In this document: positions 8,612 to 17,252 of the stretch, one piece after another
How positions within the stretch are numbered: the stretch's first letter is position 1
Layout: every line of letters begins with the position of its first letter
NCBI RefSeq assembly: GCF_024171725.1
Contig: NZ_JAMTCG010000005.1
Location: 186,001 to 250,000 of the forward strand
Source: Williamsia serinedens
Lineage (GTDB): Bacteria > Actinomycetota > Actinomycetes > Mycobacteriales > Mycobacteriaceae
Direction of reading: 5' to 3'
DNA length: 64,000 nucleotides
Notes under the pieces: generated by a model
Databases searched by the model: none
What the model was told of the DNA's origin: nothing
What the model saw: only the letters and a program-made list of their open reading frames with translations
Translations under genes and position numbers: made by a program

Positions 8612-9208
8612 GTGCCGACCAACGCCCCCTCCCGCTCGTCGCGGCGAGAGGAACTGCTCGACCTCGCGGGGCGCATGTTCGCCGAACAGGGTCTGCGGAC
8701 CACGACGGTCCGCGACATCGCCGACTCGGCCGGCATCCTCTCGGGCAGTCTGTACCACCACTTCGACTCGAAGGAGTCGATGGTCGACGAGATCCTGCGG
8801 GGGTTCCTCGACCGCCTGTTCGCGCGCTACCACGAGATCGTCGACGCGGGTCGTCCCGCCGACGTCACCCTGACCGACCTCGTCGTCGCCTCGTTCGAGA
8901 CGATCGATCGGGACCACAACGCCGTCGCGATCTATCAGGACGAGGCCAAACGGCTCTCGTCCCAGGACCGCTTCTCCTACATCGGCGAACGCAACCGCGA
9001 GTTCCGCGGGCTGTGGGAGACGGTGTTGCGCAGCGGTGTCGAGGACGGCACCTTCCGGGCCGACCTCGACATCGAGTTGGTCTACCGCTTCCTGCGCGAC
9101 ACCGTCTGGGTCGCGGTGCGGTGGTATCGGCCCGGCGGTTCGCTCGACGCCCAGCGCGTGGCCGACGAGTACCTCGGCGTCGTGCTGAAGGGCCTCACCC
9201 CGCGCTGA
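8612..9208 (+). CDS. kstR2: KstR2, TetR-family repressor of steroid ring C/D catabolism
   Basis: TetR regulator of 198 residues. In mycobacteria and rhodococci KstR2 represses the ring C/D genes and is released by HIP-CoA, the product of FadD3. The N-terminal helix-turn-helix reads LLDLAGRMFAEQGL, TTTVRDIADSAGI and SGSLYHHFDSKESM, nearly the wording of Rv3557c. The C-terminal part keeps IYQDEAKRLSSQ, RFSYIGERN, DLDIELVYRFLRDTVWV and RWYRPGG, also matching KstR2. The GTG at 8612 lies just after a KstR2 box. Nearby targets in this window are fadD3/fadE30 and echA20/SDR. Identity is high-confidence from memory of the M. tuberculosis protein. Confidence 0.92.
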   Translation: MPTNAPSRSSRREELLDLAGRMFAEQGLRTTTVRDIADSAGILSGSLYHHFDSKESMVDEILRGFLDRLFARYHEIVDAGRPADVTLTDLVVASFETIDRDHNAVAIYQDEAKRLSSQDRFSYIGERNREFRGLWETVLRSGVEDGTFRADLDIELVYRFLRDTVWVAVRWYRPGGSLDAQRVADEYLGVVLKGLTPR

Positions 9209-9251
9209 GGCGGCCTCGTCGGCACTCTGCGACGGGGTGAGACCCGCTGTG

Positions 9252-9539
9252 TCAGAACGACTTCAGCGGATGGATCGCGACGTTCTCGAGTGCGTCGCCC
9301 TGGGTGGCGAACGCGTCGGCGACGTGCGGCGCCTTCATGTGGGCGTCGAGGTGGTCCTGGCTCTCCCACCGCTCGACGGTGACGAACGTGCCGGGGGTCG
9401 CGGCGGATTCGTACACCTCGTAGGAGATGCACCCGGTGTCGCCGCGCGAGGCCTCGGCGAGCTTCTTCAGCGCGGCGCCGACACTCTCCGCGGTGCCCTC
9501 TTTCGCCGAGATCGTCGCCACCACATTCAGTTCCGCCAT
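9252..9539 (-). CDS. ABM-fold monooxygenase (YgiN/putative quinol monooxygenase type)
   Basis: A 95-residue single-domain protein of the antibiotic biosynthesis monooxygenase superfamily, a dimeric ferredoxin-like fold that can oxidise quinols without a cofactor. Typical features are the ELNVVATISAKEG start, the GCISYEVYES segment, VERWESQDHLDAHM and the HVADAF helix. A GGAGGA ribosome-binding site lies upstream of the ATG. It is convergent with kstR2 and upstream of a TetR gene on the same strand, 54 bases away. Substrate unknown. Confidence 0.8.
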   Translation of the reverse strand: MAELNVVATISAKEGTAESVGAALKKLAEASRGDTGCISYEVYESAATPGTFVTVERWESQDHLDAHMKAPHVADAFATQGDALENVAIHPLKSF

Positions 9540-9593
9540 CGGATCCTCCGTCGCATCCCCGTCCGGCGACGATCGCCGAACGCAGTCGCGACC

Positions 9594-10175
9594 CTACCCG
9601 CGAGGGGTGTCGCGGAGTATCCGTTCGACGGCGGCGACGATGGTCCCGGCCAGCGTCGCTGCGTCGTCGGCGGCGATCTCCCCGTCGGACCGGAGCCCGA
9701 TGACCGATTCGACGAGCCGGAACGGCAGGGCGCAGCGAGGATCGCGTGCGTCGGCACCGAGGATCTCGGCGGCGAGCGACCGGTAGATGTCCCGCAGCGC
9801 GAGGCGGTCGGCCCGGAAGGGGTCGAACGCCGCGGTGCGGATCTCGGGGAGCAGGTACAGCACACCGAGGTTCCACCGGGACGTCACCAACTGCGTCACG
9901 TCGAAGCGGACGATCTCGACCAGTCGGTCGGCCGCCGGGCGGGTGACGTCCTGCGCGCGGGCGACGTCGAGCGTGGGGACCACCGTCTGGCGCAGCAGCG
10001 CGATGAGGATGTCCTCCTTCGTCGCGAAGTGGTGATACAGCGACGCCTGCCGCAGGCCGACGGCCTCGGCGATCGCGCGGGTCGACGTGCCCGCGTACCC
10101 CTGCTCGGTGAAGAGCTCACCGGCGGCGTCGAGGATCTCGTCCTGCGGCGTCCCGCCGACGCGACGACGCGGCAT
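9594..10175 (-). CDS. TetR-family transcriptional regulator
   Basis: About 193 residues. The N-terminal HTH is visible: ILDAAGELFTEQGYAGT, TRAIAEAVGLRQASLYHHFATKEDI. The C-terminal ligand domain is unassigned. The ATG at 10175 has GGGGA upstream; an alternative GTG at 10217 would add SSAQTPARGRPRL, a basic RGRPR arm common in related regulators, and may be the true start. It is divergent from the APC permease and DUF1989 operon and so is a candidate local regulator of it. The very long frame continuing upstream on this strand is a shadow of the permease gene. Confidence 0.85.
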   Translation of the reverse strand: MPRRRVGGTPQDEILDAAGELFTEQGYAGTSTRAIAEAVGLRQASLYHHFATKEDILIALLRQTVVPTLDVARAQDVTRPAADRLVEIVRFDVTQLVTSRWNLGVLYLLPEIRTAAFDPFRADRLALRDIYRSLAAEILGADARDPRCALPFRLVESVIGLRSDGEIAADDAATLAGTIVAAVERILRDTPRG

Positions 10176-10267
10176 CAGGCGGGGGCGTCCCCGGGCCGGC
10201 GTCTGTGCGGAGCTCACGGGCGACCACGGTACCGAGCGACCGGCCCCCGCCGCCCGGTGAGCACTCG

Positions 10268-10294
10268 TTGACACAGCGTTCACAGAGCGGAAAC
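10268..10294 (+). promoter_or_regulatory. Candidate GlnR-type nitrogen-control site
   Basis: TTGAC-N6-TTCAC-N6-GAAAC occurs with 11-base spacing. GlnR boxes in actinobacteria combine GTnAC and GAAAC elements separated by 6 bases; here the last two elements fit with one mismatch. It lies about 100 bases before the permease of a nitrogen-scavenging operon. Motif match only. Confidence 0.4.
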
Positions 10295-10394
10295 CCGTCG
10301 GGACCTCGTCGTCACTACCTTTTCGATCACTCGACAGAAAAACCGCCCCGAGGACGCGGCGGCATCTGATCCCCGTGTTCGTCAGGAGAGTCCC

Positions 10395-11954
10395 ATGACC
10401 GCAGTCGACAACCGCGCGGGTGACACGCGCGACGTGCCGCCCCCACCCGTGTCGTCGCGTGCCGACGCCGACGCCCTCGCCGAACTCGGCTACACCCAGC
10501 AGCTGCACCGCGGCATCGGGTCCTACGCCGCGTTCGCCGCAGGGTTCTCGTTCGTGTCCATCCTCACGACGGTGTTCGCACTGTTCGCCCTGGGCTTCGG
10601 TCTGGGCGGTCCGGCGTTCTTCCTCACCTGGCCGATCGTCTTCGTCTGCCAGTTCTGCGTCTGCCTGGTGTTCGCCGAGCTGTCGGGCAAGTTCCCCGTC
10701 GCCGGCGCCGTCTACCAGTGGTCGCGTCGTCTGGCCGGCGAGACCGTCGGATGGTTCGCGGGTTGGTTCATGCTGGTCGGTTACATCGTCTCCGTCGCCG
10801 CGCTGGCGATCGCCATGCAGAGTGTGCTGCCGTCGATCTGGTCGGGATTCCAGCTCGTCGGCACCGACACCGGGCTCACGACGGTCTCCGGTGCCACCAA
10901 CGCGATCATCCTCGGCACCATCACCATCGCGCTGTGCACGCTGATCAGTGCGATCGGGGTGTCGTTCATGGGCAAGGTCACCGTGATCGGGGTCAGCATC
11001 GAGATCATCGGCGTCATCCTGCTCGTCGGCCTGATGTTCGCCCACGCCGAGCGCAACCCGGTCGCCGCGGTCGCCGACACCGGCGGCCACGGCTCCGGTC
11101 TCGGATACGTCCCGGCGTTCCTCGCCTCGATGCTCATGGCCGCCTACGTGATGTACGGCTTCGACTCGGCCGCCGAGCTGTCGGAGGAGACCACCGATCC
11201 CCGCCGCACCGCGCCGAAGGCGATCATCCTGGCGCTGCTCGTCTCCTTCGTCGGGGGTGGGTTGATGATCCTCGCGACGCTGATGGCGGCGCCGTCGCTC
11301 GGCGCGCCCGAACTGTCGGCCGACGGGATCGCCTACGTGATCACCAGCCAGCTCGACACGTGGATGGGCCGCACGCTGCTGGCCATCGTCGCGATCGCGA
11401 TCTTCTCGGCCACCCTCGCCATCCAGGCCTCGGCCTCGCGGGTGATGTTCTCGATGGCCCGCGACGGTCGACTCCCGTTCTCCGAGTTCCTCGCCCGCGT
11501 CAACCCGCGCACCGGGACGCCCATCAACACCGGCGTCGTGGTGAGCGTCCTCGCCATCGTCGTGCTGCTGGTCAACCTCGGGCAGGCGGGGGTGTTCGCC
11601 GCGATCACCAGCGTGTCGGTGGTCATCGTCTACATCGCCTACCTCATGGTGACCGTGCCCGCGCTGGTGCACCGGATCCGTGGGCGCCGTCTGGATTTCG
11701 GGCCCGGCGTCTTCTCGCTGGGCCGCTGGGGCATCCTCGTCAACGCGATCGCGGTGGTGATGGGTGCCGCCCTCATGGTGAACATCGCGTGGCCGCGCCA
11801 GGAGGTCTACGACCCCGACGGCACCTCGTGGTTCCTGCACTACTTCGCGATCATCTTCACCGCGGGCACCCTGGTGGTCGGCGCGCTCGCCTACCTGCGC
11901 GTGCGGTCGGCCCGTCCCGTGAGCACCACGACCGCGACGGCGGTGGCCCGATGA
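10395..11954 (+). CDS. APC-family permease, probable amine/guanidine or amino-acid importer
   Basis: Inner-membrane transporter of 519 residues with about 12 hydrophobic segments after a ~35-residue hydrophilic N-terminus. The first helix region GIGSYAAFAAGFSFVSIL carries the unwound glycine-rich substrate segment of the APC fold. Later features are the segment FAELSGKFPVAGAVYQW, the loop GFDSAAELSEETTDPRRTAPKAI (conserved E-ETxxP) and SRVMFSMARDGRLP. Its stop overlaps the next gene by 4 bases, tying it to the DUF1989/allophanate operon, where such permeases are assumed to import the nitrogen source. The start ATG follows CAGGAGAG. Confidence 0.85.
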   Translation: MTAVDNRAGDTRDVPPPPVSSRADADALAELGYTQQLHRGIGSYAAFAAGFSFVSILTTVFALFALGFGLGGPAFFLTWPIVFVCQFCVCLVFAELSGKFPVAGAVYQWSRRLAGETVGWFAGWFMLVGYIVSVAALAIAMQSVLPSIWSGFQLVGTDTGLTTVSGATNAIILGTITIALCTLISAIGVSFMGKVTVIGVSIEIIGVILLVGLMFAHAERNPVAAVADTGGHGSGLGYVPAFLASMLMAAYVMYGFDSAAELSEETTDPRRTAPKAIILALLVSFVGGGLMILATLMAAPSLGAPELSADGIAYVITSQLDTWMGRTLLAIVAIAIFSATLAIQASASRVMFSMARDGRLPFSEFLARVNPRTGTPINTGVVVSVLAIVVLLVNLGQAGVFAAITSVSVVIVYIAYLMVTVPALVHRIRGRRLDFGPGVFSLGRWGILVNAIAVVMGAALMVNIAWPRQEVYDPDGTSWFLHYFAIIFTAGTLVVGALAYLRVRSARPVSTTTATAVAR

Positions 11955-12802
11955 GCGTGACGCACGATGAGCAGACCGCGTCCACGGCCGGCGCCCGGGC
12001 CCACGCCCGCGCCCAGGCCGCGCAGGCCGACGGGCCGATGCCGGTGGTGCCGGCCTCGGACTGGCCCACACCGCCGGAGGGGGTCGACGCGAGTCGGCTC
12101 ACCTGGGCCGAGACCGTGCCCGGCGGCCGGTACACGGTGAAGGTGCTCGGACGTGGGACGCGCCTGCGCCTCACCGACGTGACCGGCACGGCGTGCGCCC
12201 ACGTGCTGCTGTGGCGCTCCGACGCCCCGTGGGAGCGTCTGAGCGTCGCCGACACCGTGAAGGTGCCGTGGCAGGCCTACCTGGGCGCGGGACACCCGCT
12301 GCTCACCGACCAGGGCCGGGTCCTGGCGACCGTCGTCGCCGACACGTCCGGCCACCACGACGCGCTGTGCGGCACCACGACCATCGCGTCGAACACGGCC
12401 CGCTACGGGGCGGGGGAGCCCGAGTCCCCGTCGCCGGCCGGTCGGGAACTGTTCGTGCTGGCCGCGGCCAAGCACGGCATGGGGCCGGCCGACGTGCCGC
12501 CGAGCCTGTCGTTCTTCCACGGGGTCCGCGTCGCCGACGACGGCGCCCTCGTCGACACCGGCTCCGCAGGACCCGGTCGCCACGTCGACCTCGTCCTGCA
12601 CCTGCCGTGCGTCGTCGCCGTGGTCGACACAGCCCACCCGCTCGACGACTCGCCGACCTTCGACGTCGGCCCGGTGGAGGTGCTGGCCTGGTCGGCGCAC
12701 GACGACCTCACCGACCTCGTCCGCACGGCCGGCGACACCGACCCCGAATACGCCCGCGCGGTGGCGAACTCGGAAGACGTGTTCGCCGCCGCCCACCCCT
12801 GA
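11951..12802 (+). CDS. DUF1989 protein UAAP1 (urea-amidolyase-associated; carboxyguanidine deiminase subunit type)
   Basis: A 283-residue DUF1989 protein of the 'urea amidolyase-associated protein 1' group. In other bacteria the paired DUF1989 proteins (CgdA/CgdB) form a deiminase that turns carboxyguanidine into allophanate, linking a guanidine carboxylase to allophanate hydrolase. Visible features are the ETVPGGRYTVKVLGRG start of the domain, the ACAHVLLWRSD and TSGHHDALCGTTT segments and a conserved NTARYG. The first ~50 residues are Ala/His-rich and probably flexible. The ATG at 11951 overlaps the permease stop. Substrate assignment is from operon type, not sequence. Confidence 0.8.
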   Translation: MSVTHDEQTASTAGARAHARAQAAQADGPMPVVPASDWPTPPEGVDASRLTWAETVPGGRYTVKVLGRGTRLRLTDVTGTACAHVLLWRSDAPWERLSVADTVKVPWQAYLGAGHPLLTDQGRVLATVVADTSGHHDALCGTTTIASNTARYGAGEPESPSPAGRELFVLAAAKHGMGPADVPPSLSFFHGVRVADDGALVDTGSAGPGRHVDLVLHLPCVVAVVDTAHPLDDSPTFDVGPVEVLAWSAHDDLTDLVRTAGDTDPEYARAVANSEDVFAAAHP

Positions 12803-12815
12803 GCCAGGAGACACG

Positions 12816-13445
12816 ATGACCAGCACACTCGCCCCCGACGTCCTCCTCGACGTCGAGATCGGCCCGCGCGCACCGTGGTCCGGCGTCGTGCCCGCGGGCG
12901 CGACCGTCGAATTGATCGACCTGCACGGGAACCAGGCCGTCGACACGCTGTTCTACGGCGCGCACAACCACACGGTCCGCTACTCGGCGCAGGCGACCAT
13001 CGCCGCGCAGCGATCGATCTTCCTCACCACCGGGACGGTCATCCGTGACCAGGAGTCACGGCCGATGATGACGATCGTCGACGACGAGGTCGGCAACCAC
13101 GACACCCTCGGCGGCGCCTGCTCGCAGGAGTCGAACACCCTGCGCTACGGCCACCACACCAAGCACCAGCACGCCTGCGTCGAGAACTTCCTCGCCGAGG
13201 GCGCGCGCCACGGTCTGGGCAAGGCCGACATCGTCGGCAACGTCAACTTCTTCATGAACGTGCCCGTCGACCCCGACGGCACCCTGGGCATCGTCGACGG
13301 CCTGTCGGCGCCAGGGAAGTCGGTGACGCTGCGCGCCGAGATCGACACGCTCGTGCTGATCTCGAACTGCCCGCAGATCAACAACCCGTGCAACGGGTTC
13401 GACCCCACGTCGGTCCGCGTCGTGGTCCGCGGGGCGGCGTCGTGA
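12816..13445 (+). CDS. DUF1989 protein UAAP2 (second subunit)
   Basis: A 209-residue partner of the preceding DUF1989 protein. It contains DLHGNQAVDTLFY, GNHDTLGGACSQESN and YGHHTKHQHACVENF. These Cys/His clusters are expected metal or active-site residues in this family. It then has NVNFFMNVPVD and CPQINNPCNGFDPT. CCAGGAGA precedes the ATG. The stop overlaps the next GTG by 4 bases, so it is co-translated with the carboxyltransferase gene. Family knowledge suggests a heteromeric deiminase with UAAP1. Confidence 0.82.
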   Translation: MTSTLAPDVLLDVEIGPRAPWSGVVPAGATVELIDLHGNQAVDTLFYGAHNHTVRYSAQATIAAQRSIFLTTGTVIRDQESRPMMTIVDDEVGNHDTLGGACSQESNTLRYGHHTKHQHACVENFLAEGARHGLGKADIVGNVNFFMNVPVDPDGTLGIVDGLSAPGKSVTLRAEIDTLVLISNCPQINNPCNGFDPTSVRVVVRGAAS

Positions 13446-15454
13446 CCATCGAGGTGCTGCGCGCGGGACCCATGACGACCATCCAGGACTGGCCGGGTCG
13501 GATCGGGTACTGGGGTGTCGGGGTACCGCCCTCGGGGCCGATGGACGACCTGTCGTTCCGCCTCGCCAACATCGCGGTCGGCAACCCGGAGGGTGTCCCG
13601 GCGTTGGAGGCCACCCTTCTCGGTCCCCGCCTGGGGTTCACCGCGCCGGCCGTCGTCGCCGTGACGGGCGCGCCGGTCCTGGTCACCGTGACACCCGAGG
13701 CTGGTTCCGGTCGCACTGTGGCGCAGGGTGTCCCGGTGGAGGTCCGACGCGGGGACGTCCTCGACGTGGGACCGGTCGGAGCCGTCGGCATGCGGGTGTA
13801 CGTCGCCGTCGCCGGTGGGTTGATGGCGCAGGAGTACCTCGGCAGTGCAGCGACATTCGGGCTGGGGCGTTTCGGCGGCCTCGACGGTCGGGCTCTCGTC
13901 GACGGCGACCCGCTGGAACTCGGATCCGCCGAGACGTCGACGCCACGTCGGCTGCAGTTCGACGAGTTCCCGGCGATCGGCAACGCGTGGCAGCTCGCGG
14001 TGACCATGGGCCCGCACGGCGCGCCGGAGTTCTTCACCGACGACGACATCGCGACGCTGTTGGACACCGACTACGAGGTGCACTTCAACTCCGACCGCAC
14101 CGGTGTCCGCCTCATCGGGCCGAAGCCGACGTGGGCGCGGCCGGACGGTGGGGAGGCGGGCCTGCACCCGTCGAACATCCACGACACCGCCTACTCCGTC
14201 GGCGCGCTCGACTTCACCGGTGACACACCGATCCTCCTCGGTCCGGACGGCCCGAGCCTCGGCGGGTTCGTCTGTCCCATCACGGTCACCACGGCCGACC
14301 GGTGGAAGCTCGGTCAGCTGAAAGCCGGTGACACGGTGCGGTTCGTGCCGGTGCGCACGGTCGCCGCGGCCAGCCCGTCGAGCCTCGGTGCGGCGCGGCG
14401 GGCGCAGTTCGCGCCCGTGGTCTCTGCCGGCCGCGACGACGACGGCGGCATCCTCGCCGTGGACGCGACGGCCGACGGCCAGAGTTCGGTGACATACCGC
14501 CGCAGCGGTGACGACAACGTCCTCGTCGAATACGGCGACATGACACTCGATCTCGAACTGCGGGCGCGCGTGCACGCCCTCGCCGCGCACATCGAGGACC
14601 ACCGGCCGCGCGGCCTCGTCGACCTGACACCGGGGATCCGGTCGCTGCAGGTGAAGGTGGACCCGACGGTGTGGTCGTCGGACAGGGTCCTGGCCTGGCT
14701 CCGCGAGGTGGAGGCCGCTCTGCCCGCCGCCGACGACCTCGTCGTCGACAGCCGGACGGTGCACCTGCCGCTGTCGTGGGACGACCCGTCGACGCGGGAG
14801 GCCATCGAGCGCTACATGTTCGGCGTCCGCGCCGACGCTCCGTGGTGCCCGTGGAACATCGAGTTCATCCGCCGCATGAACGGGCTCGACTCGGTCGACG
14901 ACGTGCACCGGGTCGTCTTCGACGCCGAGTACCTCGTGCTGGGCCTCGGCGACGTGTACCTCGGTGCCCCCGTGGCCACGCCGATGGATCCGCGGCACCG
15001 TCTCGTCACGACGAAGTACAACCCCGCGCGGACGTGGACACCGGAGAACGCCGTCGGCATCGGCGGTGCCTACCTCTGCATCTACGGGATGGAGGGACCC
15101 GGTGGCTACCAGTTCGTCGGTCGGACCACGCAGGTGTGGAACCACCGACACCCGCTGCGCGCAGCCGGTTTCGACCCCGAGCACCCCTGGCTGCTGCGGC
15201 ACTTCGACCGCATCCACTGGTACCCGGTGAGCGCTGAGGAACTGCTGGACCTGCGCGCCGACGTCGCCGCCGGACGCGGTGACGTGACGATCGAGAACGG
15301 CTCGTTCGCGCTGTCGGACCACCGGGCGTTCCTCGCCGACAACGCCGACGACATCGCCCGCGTCCGCGCGGGCATGGAGACGGCGCGTGCCGAGGAGCGT
15401 CGGCGCTGGGCGGCCGACGGTGAATTCGCGGTCGCGGCGAAGGCGACGGCATGA
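13442..15454 (+). CDS. Urea/guanidine carboxylase-like carboxyltransferase lacking biotin carboxylase and BCCP domains
   Basis: A 670-residue protein corresponding only to the carboxyltransferase half of urea carboxylase. Residues ~1-320 are a KipA-like domain (EVLRAGPMTTIQDWPGR, GVPPSGPMDD). Residues ~350-640 are a KipI-like domain (RPRGLVDLTPGIRSLQVK, GGYQFVGRTTQVWN). Full enzymes of ~1200 residues also have an N-terminal biotin carboxylase and a C-terminal biotinyl domain with an AMKM lysine motif. Neither is here, and the protein ends in EFAVAAKATA. It overlaps both neighbours by 4 bases. Either the biotin carboxylase/BCCP acts in trans or the reaction differs. NCBI-style naming would be 5-oxoprolinase/urea amidolyase family protein. 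Confidence 0.85.
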   Translation: MTIEVLRAGPMTTIQDWPGRIGYWGVGVPPSGPMDDLSFRLANIAVGNPEGVPALEATLLGPRLGFTAPAVVAVTGAPVLVTVTPEAGSGRTVAQGVPVEVRRGDVLDVGPVGAVGMRVYVAVAGGLMAQEYLGSAATFGLGRFGGLDGRALVDGDPLELGSAETSTPRRLQFDEFPAIGNAWQLAVTMGPHGAPEFFTDDDIATLLDTDYEVHFNSDRTGVRLIGPKPTWARPDGGEAGLHPSNIHDTAYSVGALDFTGDTPILLGPDGPSLGGFVCPITVTTADRWKLGQLKAGDTVRFVPVRTVAAASPSSLGAARRAQFAPVVSAGRDDDGGILAVDATADGQSSVTYRRSGDDNVLVEYGDMTLDLELRARVHALAAHIEDHRPRGLVDLTPGIRSLQVKVDPTVWSSDRVLAWLREVEAALPAADDLVVDSRTVHLPLSWDDPSTREAIERYMFGVRADAPWCPWNIEFIRRMNGLDSVDDVHRVVFDAEYLVLGLGDVYLGAPVATPMDPRHRLVTTKYNPARTWTPENAVGIGGAYLCIYGMEGPGGYQFVGRTTQVWNHRHPLRAAGFDPEHPWLLRHFDRIHWYPVSAEELLDLRADVAAGRGDVTIENGSFALSDHRAFLADNADDIARVRAGMETARAEERRRWAADGEFAVAAKATA

Positions 15455-17133
15455 CGGGCGTCCTCTCGCGGTCCGTCGTCGACGAGCTGTTCGACCGCCT
15501 CGACGCCCTCGACCGCCCCGAGATCTTCCTCCACCTGCGGTCCCGGGACGAGGTGCGTCGCGACCACGAGGCGTCGATCGCCGCGGGCGGCCCGCTCGCC
15601 GGGATGATCCTCGCGGTCAAGAACAACGTCGACGTGGCGGGGTTCCCCACCACGGCAGCCTGTCCGGGGTACGGGTCGGTCGTCGCGACCGACGCACCCG
15701 TCGTCGCCGCGCTGCGGTCCGCCGGGGCCGTCGTTCTGGGCACCACCAACCTCGACCAGTTCGCGACCGGCCTCGTCGGGACCCGTAGTCCCCATGGCGC
15801 CGTGCGCGACAGCCGTCGGGCCGAATTCATCTCCGGCGGTTCGAGTTCGGGCTCGGCCGTGGCGGTGGCTCTCGGGCTGGCCGACATCGCGATCGGCACC
15901 GACACCGCCGGGTCCGGGCGTGTCCCGGCGGCGCTGCAGGGGATCGTCGGGATCAAGCCGACGGTCGGTGCGGTGTCGACCGAGGGCGTCGTACCGGCCT
16001 GCGCGAGCTACGACTGCGTCACCGTGTTCGCGCGGGACCTCGCGACCGCCGACGCCGCGATGGCGGAGCTGGCGCGAGCCGCCGGTTCGCGGCCGTTCCC
16101 GGCCGACATCCGACTCGCCGCGCCGCCGGTCCCGACGATCGCCGTCCCGGCCGAGCTGACCGCGATGGACGAACCGTGGTGTGCGGCCTTCGCCGCCGCG
16201 GTGGACCGGTGCCGGGGTCTGGGGTGGCACGTGACAGAGGTGCCGTTCGACGATTTCCTGGCCGCGGCGACGCTGCTGTACGACGGCGCACTGGTCGCCG
16301 AACGGTTCGACGCGGTGGGGGAGTTCGTCACCACGGCCGACGAGTCGGCCGGTCTCGACCCCACGGTGGCGGGGATCATCGGCGCGGCCGGCGACATCCG
16401 GGCCGTCGACCTCCTCGCCGATCGCCGTCGGGTCGAGGAGTTGCGGGCTCGCGCCATGGGCTCGGTGGCCGACTGCGACGCGATCATGGTGCCCACGGCG
16501 CCGTTCCACCCGTCTGTCGAGGACGTCGCCGCCGACCCCGTCGGCGTGAACGCGCGGATGGGGACGTACACCAACTTCTGCAACCTGTTCGACCTCTGTG
16601 GGATCGCGATCCCGGCGGGTGAGATCGACGACGGCTCAGCCGGTGTCGCGCAGTTCGGGGTGACGTTCCTGGCGCCGGCACACCACGATGCCGTCGTCGT
16701 GGATCTGGCGCGTCGGTTCCGGGACGAGCCGACCGCCGCACCGTCGTGGCCGGAGGCGGTGGCCGACGTCGTCGATCTCGCGGTGTTCGGCGCGCACCTC
16801 CGGGGGCAGCCGCTCGAGCACGAGCTCGCCACGCGGGGCGCGCGGTGGTCGGGGGAGCTCCGCACCTCGCCGGACTACCGGCTCGTCGAACTGGCGACCA
16901 CCCCGCCGAAACCCGGCCTCGTCGCCGAGCAGGTCAACGGCCGGTCGATCCGTGGTGAGCGGTGGACGCTGTCGACGGCGGCGCTGGGATCGTTCCTGGC
17001 CGCACTGCCGGCACCGATGGGGTTGGGCGCCATCACCCTCGACGACGGTTCGTCGATCGTCGGCTTCGCCTGCGCCCACGACGCGGCCGAGAAAGGACGA
17101 CCCCTCGACGTCGACCACTGGCTCGATCGCTGA
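15451..17133 (+). CDS. atzF: Allophanate hydrolase (AtzF type)
   Basis: A 560-residue amidase-signature enzyme that hydrolyses allophanate to ammonia and CO2, the last step of the biotin-dependent urea or guanidine route. The catalytic Ser-cisSer-Lys triad is visible: Lys in AVKNNVDVAGFP, and serines in FISGGSSSGSAVAV with the following DTAGSGRVPA. After the ~440-residue amidase domain there is a C-terminal domain (VFGAHLRGQPLEHELATRGAR, YRLVELATTPPKPGL) typical of AtzF/DUR1,2, which is thought to process the decarboxylated intermediate. It is last in the operon. A diverged 21-bp repeat array begins about 45 bases after the stop. Confidence 0.92.
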   Translation: MTGVLSRSVVDELFDRLDALDRPEIFLHLRSRDEVRRDHEASIAAGGPLAGMILAVKNNVDVAGFPTTAACPGYGSVVATDAPVVAALRSAGAVVLGTTNLDQFATGLVGTRSPHGAVRDSRRAEFISGGSSSGSAVAVALGLADIAIGTDTAGSGRVPAALQGIVGIKPTVGAVSTEGVVPACASYDCVTVFARDLATADAAMAELARAAGSRPFPADIRLAAPPVPTIAVPAELTAMDEPWCAAFAAAVDRCRGLGWHVTEVPFDDFLAAATLLYDGALVAERFDAVGEFVTTADESAGLDPTVAGIIGAAGDIRAVDLLADRRRVEELRARAMGSVADCDAIMVPTAPFHPSVEDVAADPVGVNARMGTYTNFCNLFDLCGIAIPAGEIDDGSAGVAQFGVTFLAPAHHDAVVVDLARRFRDEPTAAPSWPEAVADVVDLAVFGAHLRGQPLEHELATRGARWSGELRTSPDYRLVELATTPPKPGLVAEQVNGRSIRGERWTLSTAALGSFLAALPAPMGLGAITLDDGSSIVGFACAHDAAEKGRPLDVDHWLDR

Positions 17134-17177
17134 CCAGCCGCTGACCCCACCACCCCTCGCCTGCGCGAGACCTCACC

Positions 17178-17252
17178 GAGCGTGCACCAGATCCCGTCGA
17201 CCGTGCAGTCGATGTCGCCGATCGTGCGGTAGATCCCGTCTACTGGGCGGTC
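17178..17252. repeat. 21-bp repeat array, left arm flanking a methyltransferase gene
   Basis: Three tandem 21-bp units (17178-17198, 17199-17219, 17220-17240; e.g. CGTGCACCAGATCCCGTC) are followed by the partial unit TACTGGGCGGTC. This partial unit carries the GGGCGGT core of the arrays at 6352 and 41150. The first unit is nearly the exact reverse complement of units in the array at 18015-18138. It lies between allophanate hydrolase and the convergent methyltransferase. Confidence 0.75.

Noticed and set aside
10218-10394. Guanidine-I (ykkC) riboswitch before the permease operon
   Set aside because: Looked for because of the guanidine-type genes, but the conserved ACGG/GGACCG-type core could not be recognised in the leader.
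10176-12071. Minus-strand extension of the TetR gene over the permease
   Set aside because: Sequence upstream of the HTH is low-complexity Arg/Asp-rich shadow of the APC permease and UAAP1.
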